Origin: Xiphophorus maculatus
Lineage: Eukaryota; Chordata; Actinopteri; Cyprinodontiformes; Poeciliidae
DNA: 64,000 nt
Assembly (NCBI RefSeq): GCF_002775205.1
Contig: NC_036461.1
Coordinates: forward strand, 22,806,875 to 22,870,874
Direction: 5' to 3'
Under the pieces are notes generated by a model. That model ran no database searches, had not been told where the DNA came from, and worked only from the letters and a program-made list of their open reading frames with translations. The translations under genes were made by a program, and so were the position numbers. Positions 36,601 through 49,295 of this stretch are shown here, piece after piece. How positions within the stretch are numbered: the stretch's first letter is position 1; every line of letters starts with the position of its first letter.

Positions 36601-37585
36601 CGTTGTTGGAGGATAACATTGAAAAAGCGTTAGCATTAGCTTAAACTAGCTTAAAATTCGTTCAGATAGACTGCAGTTCCATCCCAAATTAAGTAGCTTG
36701 TCTTAAGCGGCAGGCAGCGCAACCACAAACCAATTCCACACATACCTTAGAAAATCCCTTTTTTCAATTGGAGTGTTCGTTTTACACAGCGTCCCACTAA
36801 ATAAACTTGAATAATGTCAGGATGAACAAAAGTGGATTCTGGAAAGTAGAAAATTACACCCATCTCCAAAGAAGCGTAATCTTCTACTGTCTTGTTTTTT
36901 GGTTGTTTTTTTTAAAGTAATCCTTTATTTCTTCTTTTGCTTTTGTTATTGTTGTCCTATCAGACACACAGTTTGGTTGACTTTAACAAAGATCAAAGAT
37001 CATGGAGAGATCAAAAACGCTAAATCTTATTATTTCTTGATGCTCAAGTCACTTTTACTGTATTATTTTATGTTCCTCCAACAGTTTGGTGATTTTTGTT
37101 TCTGGTCTACTAAAGCTCAATTTGATGAAAATCACCAGGAGGTTTCCAGAACGTCCCTCCTCTCTTTTAAAGTTTTCCATTTCCCAGTCAAGGAAACGGG
37201 AATAAGCTGCGGACTCTCGCTGGCAAGCGGCCAAAAGAATCTGTTGAACACACAGAGGAAGCAATCGGCCCTAAAAAGAAAGTTAAAAAAACCCCTGACT
37301 GCTTCGATACGGACAAGCGCCTTCTTGAGTGAGAGTCAAACATAACTCTCCGATACGACAGCCCTCTGCGCACATCTTAAGGCGTGTCTGGTATTCCTTC
37401 TGTGTTACATTAACCATTAATCAAACATTAGTATTTTTTTTTCAAATAAAGATGGCGGTGTTTTGGCACGCCAGGATACGGAGGCCGCTGACGCAGGTCG
37501 GCCCCACGTGGGGCGCCCGGTTGTCCTGGTCACACGCAAACAGCCGGAGGACTCGCTTTCCAGAGTCTACAGGCTCATTGTTCTC

Positions 37586-37589
<4 letters not shown>

Positions 37590-37628
<39 letters not shown>
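37590..37628. repeat. (GT)n microsatellite
   Basis: About 19 GT units in the spacer between plek2 and tc2n. Confidence 0.95.
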
Positions 37629-37629
<1 letters not shown>

Positions 37630-38049
37630 CGTGTGTGTTTGCAAGTCCACAGCTGGTTACACGGAACAAGGCAGTCAATCCAAAGCTTTATTGGACCGAA
37701 CAGGGAAAATTCCCGTTTCAGCTGACAAACAAGAGTTACGCAAGACAAATTTTTCTGAAGCCCTTTTTAAGTTACAGATTCTCCAGTTTGCCACGTTAGT
37801 AAAATCTTAAAGACTTTAGGTTGTTCCGTTTTTCTTTATATCACATTTTTAATCAACCAAGTGAACTTGTTTAATGATTACACTTCACATTTCTGAACAA
37901 AAGCCTAAAAAACTATAATACAAGAAGATAAAGTGCCTTGTAAGAACAACCCCCCCCCAAAAAAAACACGACATGGTATAAGTTAGCATCAGAGACGGTA
38001 GCCGTCGTCTGAACAACTGAGGGTGGGCTTTAAACTTTCACTGACGGCA

Positions 38050-38470
38050 AGAAAAACAGAAACGTACACTGCCACGTGAACGTTTTCACACACTTCACAT
38101 TTTGTCACGTCACAACAACGTATTTTATTAGGACTTTACATGACGGAGCAACACGACGAGGTGCCTAATTCAATCTGAAATGTGCACTCAGCCCGCTTTC
38201 GTTAATAAAAAATTCTTGCAAATCAACCTAGATTCAAAAAGCACCCCCATAGTGAAACATGGTGGTGGCAGCATGATGCTGTGGGGATGCGTAACTCAAG
38301 CGTGAACAGCAAAGCTGCGAGGAAACATTTATAAGAGATGAGACTAAGGTGGAGGTTCACCTAAAAAATTACAGCACATCCAATAGTAGCTCATCAAAAT
38401 ACACTGAAGTTTGTTGTGTAGTGACAAAATATGGGTAGGTGGTGTGAAAACCTTTTCAAGGCACTGCAAA
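38050..38470. mobile_element. Internally deleted Tc1-like element, both ends present
   Basis: Left end ACGTTTTCACACACTTCACA, inner GGTGGCAGCATGATGCTGTG, right end GAAAACCTTTTCAAGGCACTG. Length about 420 nt, so the transposase is almost entirely deleted. A related fragment is at 44345-44460 in tc2n intron 5. Confidence 0.6.
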
Positions 38471-39072
38471 TGTCACCATCCCAAATGTTAAAAGTGCCTT
38501 GCGAATTAAAGTGCACCCGTTTCTGACTTTTAAAACTTGGGTTGTTCAGGCTTCCGTATACTTCCTCTTCGTTTCTTTCAGGCTCTGAGCTTTGATTAGC
38601 TTGGCTCTCTCTCTCTCTCAAAAAAAAAAAAGACAAAATTGAGAAAAATTGTTCTAAGAACTTCAAACTTTAGTATTTAGAACAAGCAGTAAAAAAAAAA
38701 AAATCCAGATCTTCATCAGCATACTAATTGAAATTGAAGACCTTTTGTAAACACAGATCTAACCGAACCGGCGTTTTCACCAGAAGCAGTGAGCTGACCT
38801 ACAAAAAAAAAAAAAAGACAGCCTCCTTTTTCCAGAAATGCCTCTCCTTTTTTTTCTCTTTTCTTTTCCCATTTTCTAAAACTTTGTGCAAATCCTCTAT
38901 CTACAGAATTTCGCCAAGCATCTCGAATCTCTTCCAGGTCGTCGACCTGCGGCGTAGAGTCTGGGCCGTAAGCAGCCTGCTCGGTGAGCGGCGGCGGGGG
39001 CCGGCGGAGCAACCAGCCGCGGCAGCCAGGCGTCTGCCGCTTTTAAAAGTGAAAGTCTCGGCAGCGGCGGAT

Positions 39073-42000
39073 TTAGGGAGGACTCAGCCGATGCCAGGCT
39101 GCCACCACTTTCTCTGGGTGAGCCATCGTGTCCTTCCACTGCTCCACGGCCTCTGGCAGAGGACTGTCGAAGCCCAGCTGGATCTGAGACCAAACAGAGA
39201 GCAGAAGGTCAAGTCATCAGTTCAACACAAAAGCAGATGCATTTACATTTTTTCATTTCCCACCCCGATTTGCGATGACAATATATCAATAGAATACATG
39301 GAAATTTGGGGTAGTAATGTGACAAACTGAATGAAACAGTTAAAGACGCCAACCACCAGCCTCATCACTCTTTCAGAACAAATACAGGCTCTTATTGTGA
39401 CAGTCTAACCCACGACCAACCACCGAGCAAAGACATAAAGCAACAAGCTAAACCCTTTACACGGGGCAAATTTAAAAATCTGGTAGAACCTCTGCAAGCA
39501 GCGACGCAAATAAAGCTGCCAAGTCACACTGGCAGTAATGACAACGCCCAACCTCACTATAAAAAGTTTAAAGGACGTCACGAGTTGAGGAAATTACATA
39601 TTGACACAACCTTCAAGGCTCACCTGTCCAAGACACTGTTTCCTCCTGACGGAGCTGCGGCTGTAGAGCCTCAGCGACAGCGAGCAGGCGTGCTCCAGCG
39701 ACGCCAACAGGAAGTGAAACGTCTCCTCCCAGCGACACTGGCCGCCGGACGCCTTCAGCGCTCGGGTCTTCTTCTTGATTTCCAGCTGGCCTAACTGGTG
39801 CATCTCGGCTTTGACGAAAAACACTTTGGAGGAGGCGACAGAAACAACTGAACATCGATCCCCTCGTTTGGTCATTTTAGTTGGGGACTAATTGAAAATG
39901 CAGGTGCGCTTACCCTGGGAGAGGGGAGAGGAAGATGGTGGGAGGTTTTGGGCTGCGAGGATCTTGACCTGGATGCGTCCACTGACCGGCTGAAAGAGGG
40001 TGCTGAGGTGCAGCTCGGAGTGACACGCCTGTACAAGCACACGACTCGTTTCTTAACAGGCTTTTACTGCCATGTTTCAGTTGGCTGTGCTTCAACCCAC
40101 ATAAATAAAGTTACATTGATTATTTCACATTTTGTTTATGTTTTTTAAGTTAGCCCTTTAATGACTGCGTTCCAGTTGTACTCGGAAGTTGGAGATTTCC
40201 CGTTCCCATTGGGAAGAGTAAACTGGATCGCCATCTGAAGTCGGATTTCCCACTGGGCTACCCCGGCTACCACCAGTCACGAGACTTTTTGCTCCAAAAT
40301 GGCCGCTCCTCGCCTCAGCAGCAGTGAGATGTGGTGGGAAACATGTTTATTTTACACCCTTTAAACTTTTAGCATTTTATTTCATAAAAACTTCAAGGTG
40401 TTTTATTGGGACTTTACACGACAGAGCAACAGAAATTAAGTGCATAATTGAATGTGACAAACGTTCTCGGCCCGCTTCCAAAAATAAAATCCCTTGCGAC
40501 CAACCTGTATGCTAAAAGATAAAAGAAAGGCGGAAGGTCGATGTCTTTATCATGTTCAAAATATGGCTTTACTCCTAAAAATCAATAAATGAAGACAGAT
40601 TCGTCACTCAATATCACACATGTAGAAGGCTTCCTAGCATATAAAACAGACATTTCTGGTAAAAATATTAGTTTTCTTCTCTGTTTTTGTGTTTAGCAAT
40701 CAGCCGTTGCCTCTAAAAGCTCCCACAGTGGCGGCGATTTGAACCATTTTTCACTCTTGTGTCCGGCAGACGGCTCCTCGCAGAGTGAATCCCGCTGACT
40801 GATGAGTCACCGTCTGATCTCTAAGTACAAAAACAGCCGCCACCGGCCAGACGCGCCTCCATTTATCAGCGAAACCGCTCTCTGCTGGGGAAATGGTTCG
40901 AGGTTTGACCTACTTCCCGTCCCTCCAAATTACAGCGTCTGAACTCTGGTTTCTTCTCTCCTATAAAGTCGGCGCCACAATTTTCCTTCGAAACGAACCT
41001 TCTTTTATGTTTGGTTTGTGACTAGGCGGCCACCTCCACCAGCTGTCCGTTGTTCATGCCAGCACAATGGTGAAACTGTCACAGCTCAAACAAAAGCCGC
41101 AAGAACTCTCGGGCGGTTCTATTCATTGCATTTCTTTTCCGACCATTTACCAGACAAAAAAAAAAAAAAGCAACCTTAAAATTATATTTGCTACTAGAAC
41201 ATTTTTGTTCAGCAAAAAACGTTTTAAAGCATTTAAAATGAACGAGGGCATTTTGTCAGTGCTTGGAAATTGATGGAAAACGCCTGCATAAGTCTAGTTT
41301 AGTCTCTAGTGCAAGTAAAACGGACACAAGTCATTTTTTAGGAAGAAATATGAGTGTGTTGTAAGTCAATAATTCATTAATATTGAAGAAAAGTTACCAG
41401 TTATAGGTGAAATAATGTACCAGTGGAACTAGAACTTCTTCATCAATATTAAGAAATCATTGACTTAAAACAAGAGCTTATACCTTTATGAAAAGTTGCT
41501 TGTAAGTTAGTCTTGCCTTATTTTAAGTGTACGTAAAATTACTTGATAAGATTTTGAGTTCTTTAGCATGAAGTTATTGTTATTATTATTTTAAACATTA
41601 AAAACCATGAAAAAACAAAAACCAAAACATCAGTAAAGCGGCGACGCCGTACCGAGGACTTGGAGGGCTGCTGGAGGTCGAGCCAGTGCTCCGACTCCCG
41701 GGGGCCGAGCTGGCGCAGGGAGAGGACACACTCGGCCGCCGTGCGTTTCCTGGGGCTGTGCGTCTGCAGGCGCAGCACCAACGCGCTGCTCTGCAGCTGC
41801 TGCAGGCGCAGCGCGAACACAAAGGTCTCCATGAAGGCGACGTTCTGAAAGCGAAGCAGAGCAGGTGAAAAATCCTCCTGTCGCCTCAAGAAGTTAAAAG
41901 TGAATCATGAAGACGGCTGTTGAGCAAAGTTACTCTCTTCTGGAACTTCGTTACACACTGCCTTGCTAACGTATTTATACAGCTTGAACTTCTGCCACTT

Positions 42001-45000
42001 TCTTTTAGCTTTGTAAACACGACGTTTAATGTGCTATGCTGGGACTGTATGTGGTAGACCAACACAACGTGGTACATAGCTCTAGCAGCTAGCAATTACT
42101 GTAGCAATCGATTAATCGATTATCCCGACGATAAATCGGGTAGAAAAATGTCTACAGATTTTTCATATAAGCACTTAAGCCTTTTTTATACAATATTAGA
42201 AAATATGGAAAGAAGCAAGTAAATAATTCAATCACTTTTTTAAATAAGAAAAACATTTTATTGCCTAAAATGCAAGAACATAGTAAATCTGAACACTTGA
42301 GAAGTTTTGGCTATTGTTTACAAACGAAGGTGTTTTTCGTATTCTAAGTTCAAATTGAATATATTTTTTGTACAGTTTTGGCTTATTTACTGAATACGTT
42401 TAGTTTTTACCAAACAGCCTTTTTTTCCCCTGGAGTCTGTAATCGATGAATCAGTTAACGATTAATCGATTACTAAGTTAGTTAATGCTTCTTTCAATAA
42501 TCAGTGAATTATAATTCATCGTTTCAGCCCTGCATAGTTGTAAAATGTAAACAAAATGACTATTCAGACCGAATTGGAGTCGATACTTTGTAGAATGGCT
42601 GTTCGCTGCTATCGTAAGTCTTTAAGGTGAGTTTCTACCAATTTTTCACGCCTAGGAACTAAAAATGTGGCCCGTTGCTCTTTGGAAATTCAAAGTCAGA
42701 TTGGATGGCGAACACCTTTCTAAAGTCTCAACTGGATTTAGTTGAAGACTTTCAATCTTAATTTGTTGGAGTCTCTTTTCCCCCCCCCCTTGTGTTTAGC
42801 TCGATCCGTCTTCCTGTCCACTCTGATCAACGTTTCTGTCTTCGCTAAAGAAAAACAAGCCCACAGTATGATACTGCCACCACTGTAGGAATGATATGTC
42901 CAGGTTGATGTGTCTCAGTGCCTCTTTTTCTACATATTTGCAGGAAAGCGGGACTCATTTGCAGAGTTTTTAAAAAAATAGTTTCTCCCGTGTGCTCGTC
43001 TATAAATGCCAGATTTGAGTCCAAACGGTTTTTTCAACAGTGTCTGTCCTCCACAGTGTCCTCTGGGCTCTTGGCTGTTTCTCAGTTTGATGCCGTCTAC
43101 TTAGCTTATCATATCTTGGTCTATCTCATAAAACTCCAATAAAAATACTCTGAACTTTACCAATAGGAAGAAAGATAATAAGGAGCATGGCTATGTTTCT
43201 GTAGATCGTGCAACATGTGCAACAATCAAGCTGCGATTCAGGCATGTGTTCAGCATTCGGTAGCGTTAGGTCAGTACCTGGTGATACTCTTTGAGTGTGG
43301 TCTTGAACTGGATGGGTTTGGGGACGGTGAGGATTGCTTTGAAGCCAACCTTCTGCTCTTCATCTGGATGGACGACGAGGTCCGAACACTGAGCGAAACA
43401 ACGCAAAACAGCAGCTTTATTAACAGGTTTGAATGCTTATAAACACAATAAGTGTTCAATTATGTTCGGGGGAGGGGGGCAGAAGAAGCTTCCCACAAAA
43501 TGTCAAACCCCACTCACAGGTTGGAATCAGGGTGTGCCTTTTCATCTTTGTTTGGCTCCGTTTTGATTAGGAGTTTGTGCCCAACTGTCCATTAGGCTTT
43601 TAAAGCAAGCACTGCATTGTAAGCGCGCGGCCGCTTCCTCGGAGTCGCTTTTAAAAGAAAACTCCAATCTACACTTGAAAAAGAAAAAACCAGCAACCTT
43701 TTCCTCCGAACTTAATGGAGCACAGAGACCGGCGCACAGAGACCCTTCGCTGTGGACACACAAAGGCTCCACTGTGGGAAGCTGGCGGGGAGAACAGTGG
43801 AGCCTTTAGTGCCTGAGGCTCTCAGGTCTGGGCTGAGTGTAACCGTACCTGGACCAGGGTTATCCACACCTGCTCCACGTCCTGCTGGTATCGTACCCGG
43901 ACACAGACCTTCCCCGGCTCCTGCTCGTCCCCCGACAAAGCGATGGATTCTGGGAATGAAAAAAAAAGAAAAATAAAAAAATCAAGGAAAGCGACACTTC
44001 AGCACGATGTTTGAGTCAGTGAAGTGGTTGATAGGAGGAAAGCTTGTGGAAAAAATGCAAAGTTTTACAGATTTTTTTAAATATAATGTAGCTAGTATTA
44101 TAAAAATAATTGTGTTTTTTAAAAAAAAAAAAAAAAAAGTGGGACAGAACTTGGAAGCAAAAGTACAAATGAAGCATCGTTTTAAAAATGTCTACTAAAT
44201 AAAGATCCGAAAAGTGTGGCTTGCGCATGCTCCAATTCGACTCTGACTCCCTTCAATGACATTTAAAAGCCTTCAGAAAGCACGTGGGCGGGTCAGATGA
44301 GGTCGAAACTGAACAAAAACATTTTCTGAAACAGAAACATCATCACCCTTACGCTACATGGTGGTGGCAGCATCATGCTGTGGGGATGCTTCTCATCAGT
44401 TTTGACATGCGAGCTGATCAGAGTTGATGGGAAAACTTATTAGGAATGCGTCTTACACGACGTTATCTTTTTTTCGTCCGTGTGTCAAGATCTCAGTGTG
44501 GTGCGACGTGACATGTGGATTTAAGAGTCGACGTGTACATTTGTAAAATATTCAGAACTGCCAAACCAAACCATGAGACCTTGTTGATTTTAGAGCACAT
44601 AGAAGGTTACCGAGAAGTTTCGGGTGAAATGTTCCTTTTTCAGACCAAGTCAAGCTGGCTCTGTGTGCAAAAATATCCCACGTGTTCTTCAGAAATGCAG
44701 TTAGACTGAATGTATTAAGTAACCAAACCAAAAAGGAAAAGCCAGGTCTAAATGAAATGGTTACCCAGGCTGCTTTCCATGGAGCTCATCATGGAGGAGG
44801 CGCTGCTGACGGTGCTGGAGGTGGAGTCAATTCGCTGAAGAGGCCAAAACACAGTTAGAGAGAGAAATATGTTTACTGGAAATGAAACCAGAGTCCTCAA
44901 TGCGCTGCAATAACTACGGATAAAATGTATTACAGGTCGTGTGCTGAAATCAAGATGAAGGGACGTTCTGCCTCAGAATCGGTTCGTCTTTTGGATCTGA

Positions 45001-48000
45001 AGCCGTCTGATCAATTTTTGATTCAAAAATTAAATCAAAGCAAAATATCGTAACATAAGAAATGAAAAAAACAAATAGCTTAACAACAATGACGTCTTCA
45101 TTTTAAGTCTCGGGAATCACCGATAGTAAAATAGACACTGAAGTAAGTCGGGGTTGTCCAAAGTGAGGCTCGGGGTCCAGCTGCTGCCCTCTGCAGGGTT
45201 TTATGTAGCCCTTCAGATGCTAATCTTGACGGAGATGGTTTACTTTTTTTGTCTTTTAGGGTGGCGCATTCGCAATGTTTTCTTTAAAAAAAAAAAAAAA
45301 AAAGTTAGGGGTCACACAAATTACGCAGGTTTCTGCGTTCATCTTCACTTTGTAGCAAATAGAACCAGCAACATTTTGATTAGGAGTCAAAATGTTTTTT
45401 TGTAGCTTCAACTTAAAGATTTTGGCCTTCATGGCAAAAACTTGGAACCACCACAGGAGAAGTGACCACTGCTTCTCTTCTCTTTCTATCGTTCATCTTT
45501 AAGTTTCTTTGAAATTGTTGCGGTTATTGATTTGTCCTTTGGCTTTTTATTTTTATGCGTTTGTTTGGGGTTTGTTTTTTTGTGATGTCGTTTTTGTAAC
45601 GGCAGTAATATTGTGATTTTATTATAATGTTTGTAGAAGAATAGTCTCTACTGTGGTAGGAACTAATGGGGATCATTAAATAAGCTTTACTAATTGATCT
45701 AGTCACATACAATACTTGAAAAATAGTTGCAAACTGAACGTGTGTTGCTTTTCCACCTTTGTTGTACTTCTAATTTAGGCATATTTATGTCATTTAAAAA
45801 AAAATCTTAAACATGTATTAGAAATTATGAGGCTAATCACATGTTTAAGTTTCGGGTTTAACCCCCCCCCCAGCCTTCTATCCACATAATAAGAGTTATT
45901 TGCGACATTGAGCTATAGTACCGAGGAGCTGTGCAAACTTTGCAACTATATTTAGTCTCGTTCCACACAAACGTAAGGGAAAAAAAATGGTGTGAGAAGA
46001 TTAGATTAGATTAAAAGCAAACAGTCTCACCTGGATGTGGCTCTGAGGGCTGGCCAGGTCCAGCATGGAGCTGCTCAGGCGCCGCTGGCTGCCTGGTTTC
46101 AGAGTCCAACCTGGAGGACAAACCATTACTAATCGCGCTGCTTTGATTTCAATGCAAAACCAGTGATTAACTGAATTACACACGTCACATTATTCAATTT
46201 TTCTTTTTTTATTGGTCACAATATCTTAATAAATTTTTTTGATTTATTATGCGTAGGTGCAAGTTAAACTTTTTTTTTACCCCTCCAGGGGGTCATTTGT
46301 GGGCTCTCGTGTCCCTTATATGACAGTAGGCTGACAGGAAACAGGGAAAGACATGCGGCAAATGTCGTTGGGTCCGGGAGTCGAACCCGCGACGGCCGCG
46401 TCCAGGACTCAAGGCCTCCAAATATGGGTCGCGCTAACCGCTACGCCACCCTGGCACGCCCAGGTGCAAGTTAAACTTTTAATGACTCCTCTTATTGCTA
46501 GTTGTAACAAGCATATAAAGGTTTGATGTTGTGTCCACGAACTGATAAAAGAGCCTAAATGGTGCATTAACACGTTACATAACGAGGTGCTGCTTTACTT
46601 CAGGCTCCGACCTCAGAGCGAGACTCAAGTTTTATCTGCTTGGACCAACCGTGCGGGCCGCCGGCCGCTACCTGGGCTTTGAGGGCCGCTCTTCAGCGCG
46701 TCTCGTCGGGCGGGGCCGGGGGAGATGTACGCCGGCATGCTGCCCTGGTGGAAGATGGACTCCGAGTTGTACGGGAAGAAACTGGCGCCCAGCAGTTCTG
46801 CTTTCCTCCCCGCGTACGTGGACCTGGCTGAGCCTGCGGACAAGAGTTGGAGAAAAGTAACTCTCCTGAGCGGTGGGGCGTGTGGCGCTAGCGCGGCAGC
46901 AGGTACGCTGTGAGGTTCACAGGAACTTAGCGACAAGATTTGACCTTGTTACATTTTCCTACACAGCAGAGGAGAGATGCTGGAAGTCCGCCTTGGTTTG
47001 ACTGAATCAATTTGCCCGCCTCAGTCCGTAACCTTAAGCCTTTAGTTTAAAGTAACCTTAAGGTTTTAGTTGCAGGTTATCTTGTTGCTACAATGTCTGC
47101 ATTTGGAATCAAATTACAGCCGTGGTTAAGCTGATTTTAATTAGGATTTTCAAAATAACTGTCACACACCATCACCTTAACCATTCACCCAATTAAAAGT
47201 AAAGATGCAGAAAGAAATTTGCTGGTCAAAATTTTTTTATTATTTTTCTAATCGGTGAATGCACCACAGGTAGTTGCGGTTTCTGATGTGGGTGATGTGG
47301 GCAGATGCCCAGGGCGGCATCTCTTCCAGGGCGGCAATTTTGTAGATGATTCAATTTAGAAATACTTTGTTTTAATTGTATTATTTTTCCATAGATGTTT
47401 GTTTTTTTTGTGTATTTGTATTGTATACTTTTAACTTCATGGTTGGATATGGGTGTTTAAAGTATTACTTAAGTTTTTTTTCAGGTTTTTCATATGAAAT
47501 TAAAACGGGTGGGGGGCTTGTTAGCTTTGGGCACCAAACAGGCTAGGGTTGCTACCAGGCCACGCTAGCAACAACATTCTTTACTTTAGATGCTGTAGCT
47601 AAAAATTTTTTTTTAAGAAACAAAAACGAGACAAATTTAGCTATTTTCCACATACAACAGAAACACAATAGAGTTATTGTGTGATCCTCTCGTATCACAC
47701 AATAACTCTCTAAGTAGCTCTGTTGACTGATACAAATAGGCCGATACGTACTGTGCAGCCCAGGCTGCAGAGTGGAGAACTGGCGGCTCTGGGGTTGAAC
47801 GTAAGTGGGCTTGAAGGTGGGCACGACAAACGGGACCTCTCTGCCGCCCGGAGGCTGCTTGGAAATGAGGTAATCTTCCGCTTTCTCCATCCTAGTCCTC
47901 TCCTCCGGCAGCTCTCCTGTCACCATTATCTCCTTGGGAGGCGCCTTTATTTTGATCACTTGGAAAAATGAAACAAAACCAAAACAAACATAGTCAGACG

Positions 48001-48107
48001 TGAAATCGGCGAAAAACAAGACGCCGGACCTGGTGCCGACCTTGGGTCTCCTGTTCCTGCTTGTTCCGCTGAGAGAAATTCTTGCAGCAGTCCTTGAAGA
48101 ACTCCAT
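39073..48107 (-). CDS. tc2n: Tandem C2 domains nuclear protein, eleven coding exons
   Basis: TC2N is a synaptotagmin-like protein with two C-terminal C2 domains and a nuclear-localisation history in mammals; its biochemical role is poorly known. Coding exons: 48107-48041, 47958-47752, 46833-46672, 46110-46031, 44834-44765, 43949-43849, 43388-43278, 41844-41653, 40028-39914, 39823-39624 and 39183-39073, all phase-consistent, 471 residues (human 490). The start MEFFKDCCKNF resembles human MATEFIKSCCGG. Marks: GGREVPFVVPTFKPTYVQPQ (human [20 protein letters not shown]), C2A at about 205-330 with VEQVWITLVQCSDL, LTVPKPIQFK and FMETFVFALRLQQLQ, and C2B at about 345-465 with LYSRSSVRRKQCLGQ and the end VVAAWHRLSPP. 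Loop residues are poor in aspartate, so calcium binding is doubtful. The Ser-rich linker is exon 5. Confidence 0.97.
42090..42540. repeat. AT-rich interspersed repeat of the same family
   Basis: Starts TCGATTAATCGATTATCCC and ends ATCGTTTCAGCCCTGCAT; inner sequence resembles 6636-7182 and 52330-52860 in reverse. Located in tc2n intron 8. Confidence 0.65.
42555..43160. mobile_element. Tc1-like remnant in tc2n intron 7
   Basis: Words GTCGATACTTTGTAGAATGG, GATACTGCCACCACTGTAGG, CAGGTTGATGTGTCTCAG and TCTTGGTCTATCTCATAAAA fit an old Tc1 copy; a separated end (GGTAGACCAACACAACGTGG) lies at 42053, so the AT-rich repeat at 42090-42540 appears inserted into it. Confidence 0.5.
46271..46461 (-). mobile_element. 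tRNA-derived SINE, copy 2 (tc2n intron 3)
   Basis: Same family as 28407-28614 on the opposite strand: B box complement at 46377-46387, A-box end near 46440, tail as T-run at 46271-46279. Flanked by perfect 19-nt target duplications AGGTGCAAGTTAAACTTTT at 46255-46273 and 46462-46480 (the left copy merges with the tail). The perfect duplication implies fairly recent insertion. Confidence 0.92.
47655..47725 (-). other. 71-nt imperfect hairpin in tc2n intron 2
   Basis: A perfect 16-bp stem (47670-47685 with 47694-47709) closes an 8-nt loop; a 7-bp outer stem (CAACAGA/TCTGTTG) lies beyond an internal loop. It begins 27 nt inside the intron after exon 2. Confidence 0.8.
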
Positions 48108-48574
48108 GACGCTTCTATGGGTGTTTATGAAAACCTGGAATTGCACGAGAAGGCTGCAGGTCAGACAGTACGCACGTTAAATGCAACTTTAAGGAATTGG
48201 ATTTGAGATTGGTAAAGCCAGAAAAGTCGCAACGTTTCCACGGTTGTTCAAAGTTGCCTGGCACATCGAGGCAGACCAACGGACTCATCTGAGCTGAACG
48301 CCTCTTACAATTATAGATGCATTTGATTCAAGGTGGAGGGATGAGGTTTAATGTTTCATACTGCCTATAAGCAGCCACTGGTGGGAAAAAGGTTATGACT
48401 CAGTTTTGGACTTATAAAGAGTTACAGTTTGGGCTCAGACAAATCCTGTGGACATGAACAAACTACTATTACAATAGGACCCTGCTGAAATAACTTTCAA
48501 ATTTCTTTTTTTAATGTTTGCATTTGTACACCCATCCTGTATTTATCCACGCACTCATGGGGCCCAAGGACCAG

Positions 48575-48575
<1 letters not shown>

Positions 48576-48607
<32 letters not shown>

Positions 48608-48621
48608 CGGGGGGGGGGGGG
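48576..48621. repeat. 31-G homopolymer plus 13-G run in tc2n intron 1
   Basis: 48576-48606 is 31 consecutive G; after TC a further 13 G follow (48609-48621). The G strand is the template strand for tc2n. Confidence 0.95.
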
Positions 48622-48827
48622 CATATGCAGCCGTAATGTTTCTCTAATGCCTTTGGGCAGCCATGCATTGAAAGAATCTATGAAACAGGCTTTAGGACAT
48701 GCAAGGAAATAATAATTATAACATTCAGGTGGGTCAAAGTTAGAAACATTTTCAGAGCATGAAAGGTTAAATTTAAACAACTATTGTCTTTTTGATCTTT
48801 ATTTTTTCTTAAACCGGTGCAGCCAAG

Positions 48828-48858
<31 letters not shown>

Positions 48859-49096
48859 CTGTCGATCTGCTTTTGAAAGACAAACGTGGTCACTAAGGAT
48901 TTCATTTATGCCCCTTTTACATTTCCATCACTGGCCACCATTCTAATGTTGTTCTATTTGACGACAGTATCAAGACTGCTGGCGTTTTGTGGCCCCCGTC
49001 TGTTGCCAACCCTGATAAGGTGAAACAAGTGTAGCAAATATTTATCCACAAATTTAACTGAGTTCATTTTTAAAATATATATATATGTTAACTCAC

Positions 49097-49180
49097 CCCG
49101 TCGTGCTTCCACTGGAAAGAGCTGCCAGTCGCTTCTCTCTCAGCAGGCAGCAGGGAGGGGAATGCCGCTGATCTCAGGTC
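49097..49180 (-). other. Probable untranslated first exon and promoter of tc2n
   Basis: On the minus strand CGACGGG|GTGAGT at 49097/49096 is a strong donor preceded by GC-rich unique sequence, about 1 kb upstream of the tc2n start codon, with an acceptor expected just before 48107. Upstream lies a GA/CT-rich minisatellite (49205-49295). Exon start and promoter are inferred. Confidence 0.45.
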
Positions 49181-49204
49181 TGTTGTTCACTTTGAGCTTC
49201 AGGT

Positions 49205-49295
49205 TTCTCTCTCTCTCTCTCCTCTTATTCTCTCTCTCTCTCTCCTCTTATTCTCTCTCTCTCTTTCTCTCTCTCCTCTTATTCTCCCTCTCTCC
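49205..49295. repeat. CT-rich minisatellite (unit with CTCTTATT)
   Basis: Three copies of an about 28-nt unit, CT-repeat plus CCTCTTATT, just upstream of the proposed tc2n first exon. A (TCC)n run follows at 49444-49472. Confidence 0.9.

Larger units (their letters stand above)
34301..39072. other. Spacer between plek2 5' end and tc2n 3' end
   Basis: No gene recognised. Holds a duplicated block (34853-35215), Tc1-like remnants (about 35690-35985 and 38050-38470), a reverse-transcriptase fragment (36420-36600, minus), a (GT)n microsatellite at 37590-37628 and poly-A tracts. The tc2n 3' UTR should occupy the right end. Longer plus-strand frames here (for example 36899-37345) have no recognisable domain. 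Confidence 0.6.

Noticed and set aside
36899-37345. 148-codon plus-strand frame
   Set aside because: Hydrophobic, AT-driven start, no splice context or known family.
38728-39330. 200-codon plus-strand frame
   Set aside because: Antisense to the last tc2n exon and low-complexity flanks; no domain recognised.
48511-48780. Poly-proline protein on the minus strand
   Set aside because: Produced by the G homopolymer; lies in tc2n intron 1.
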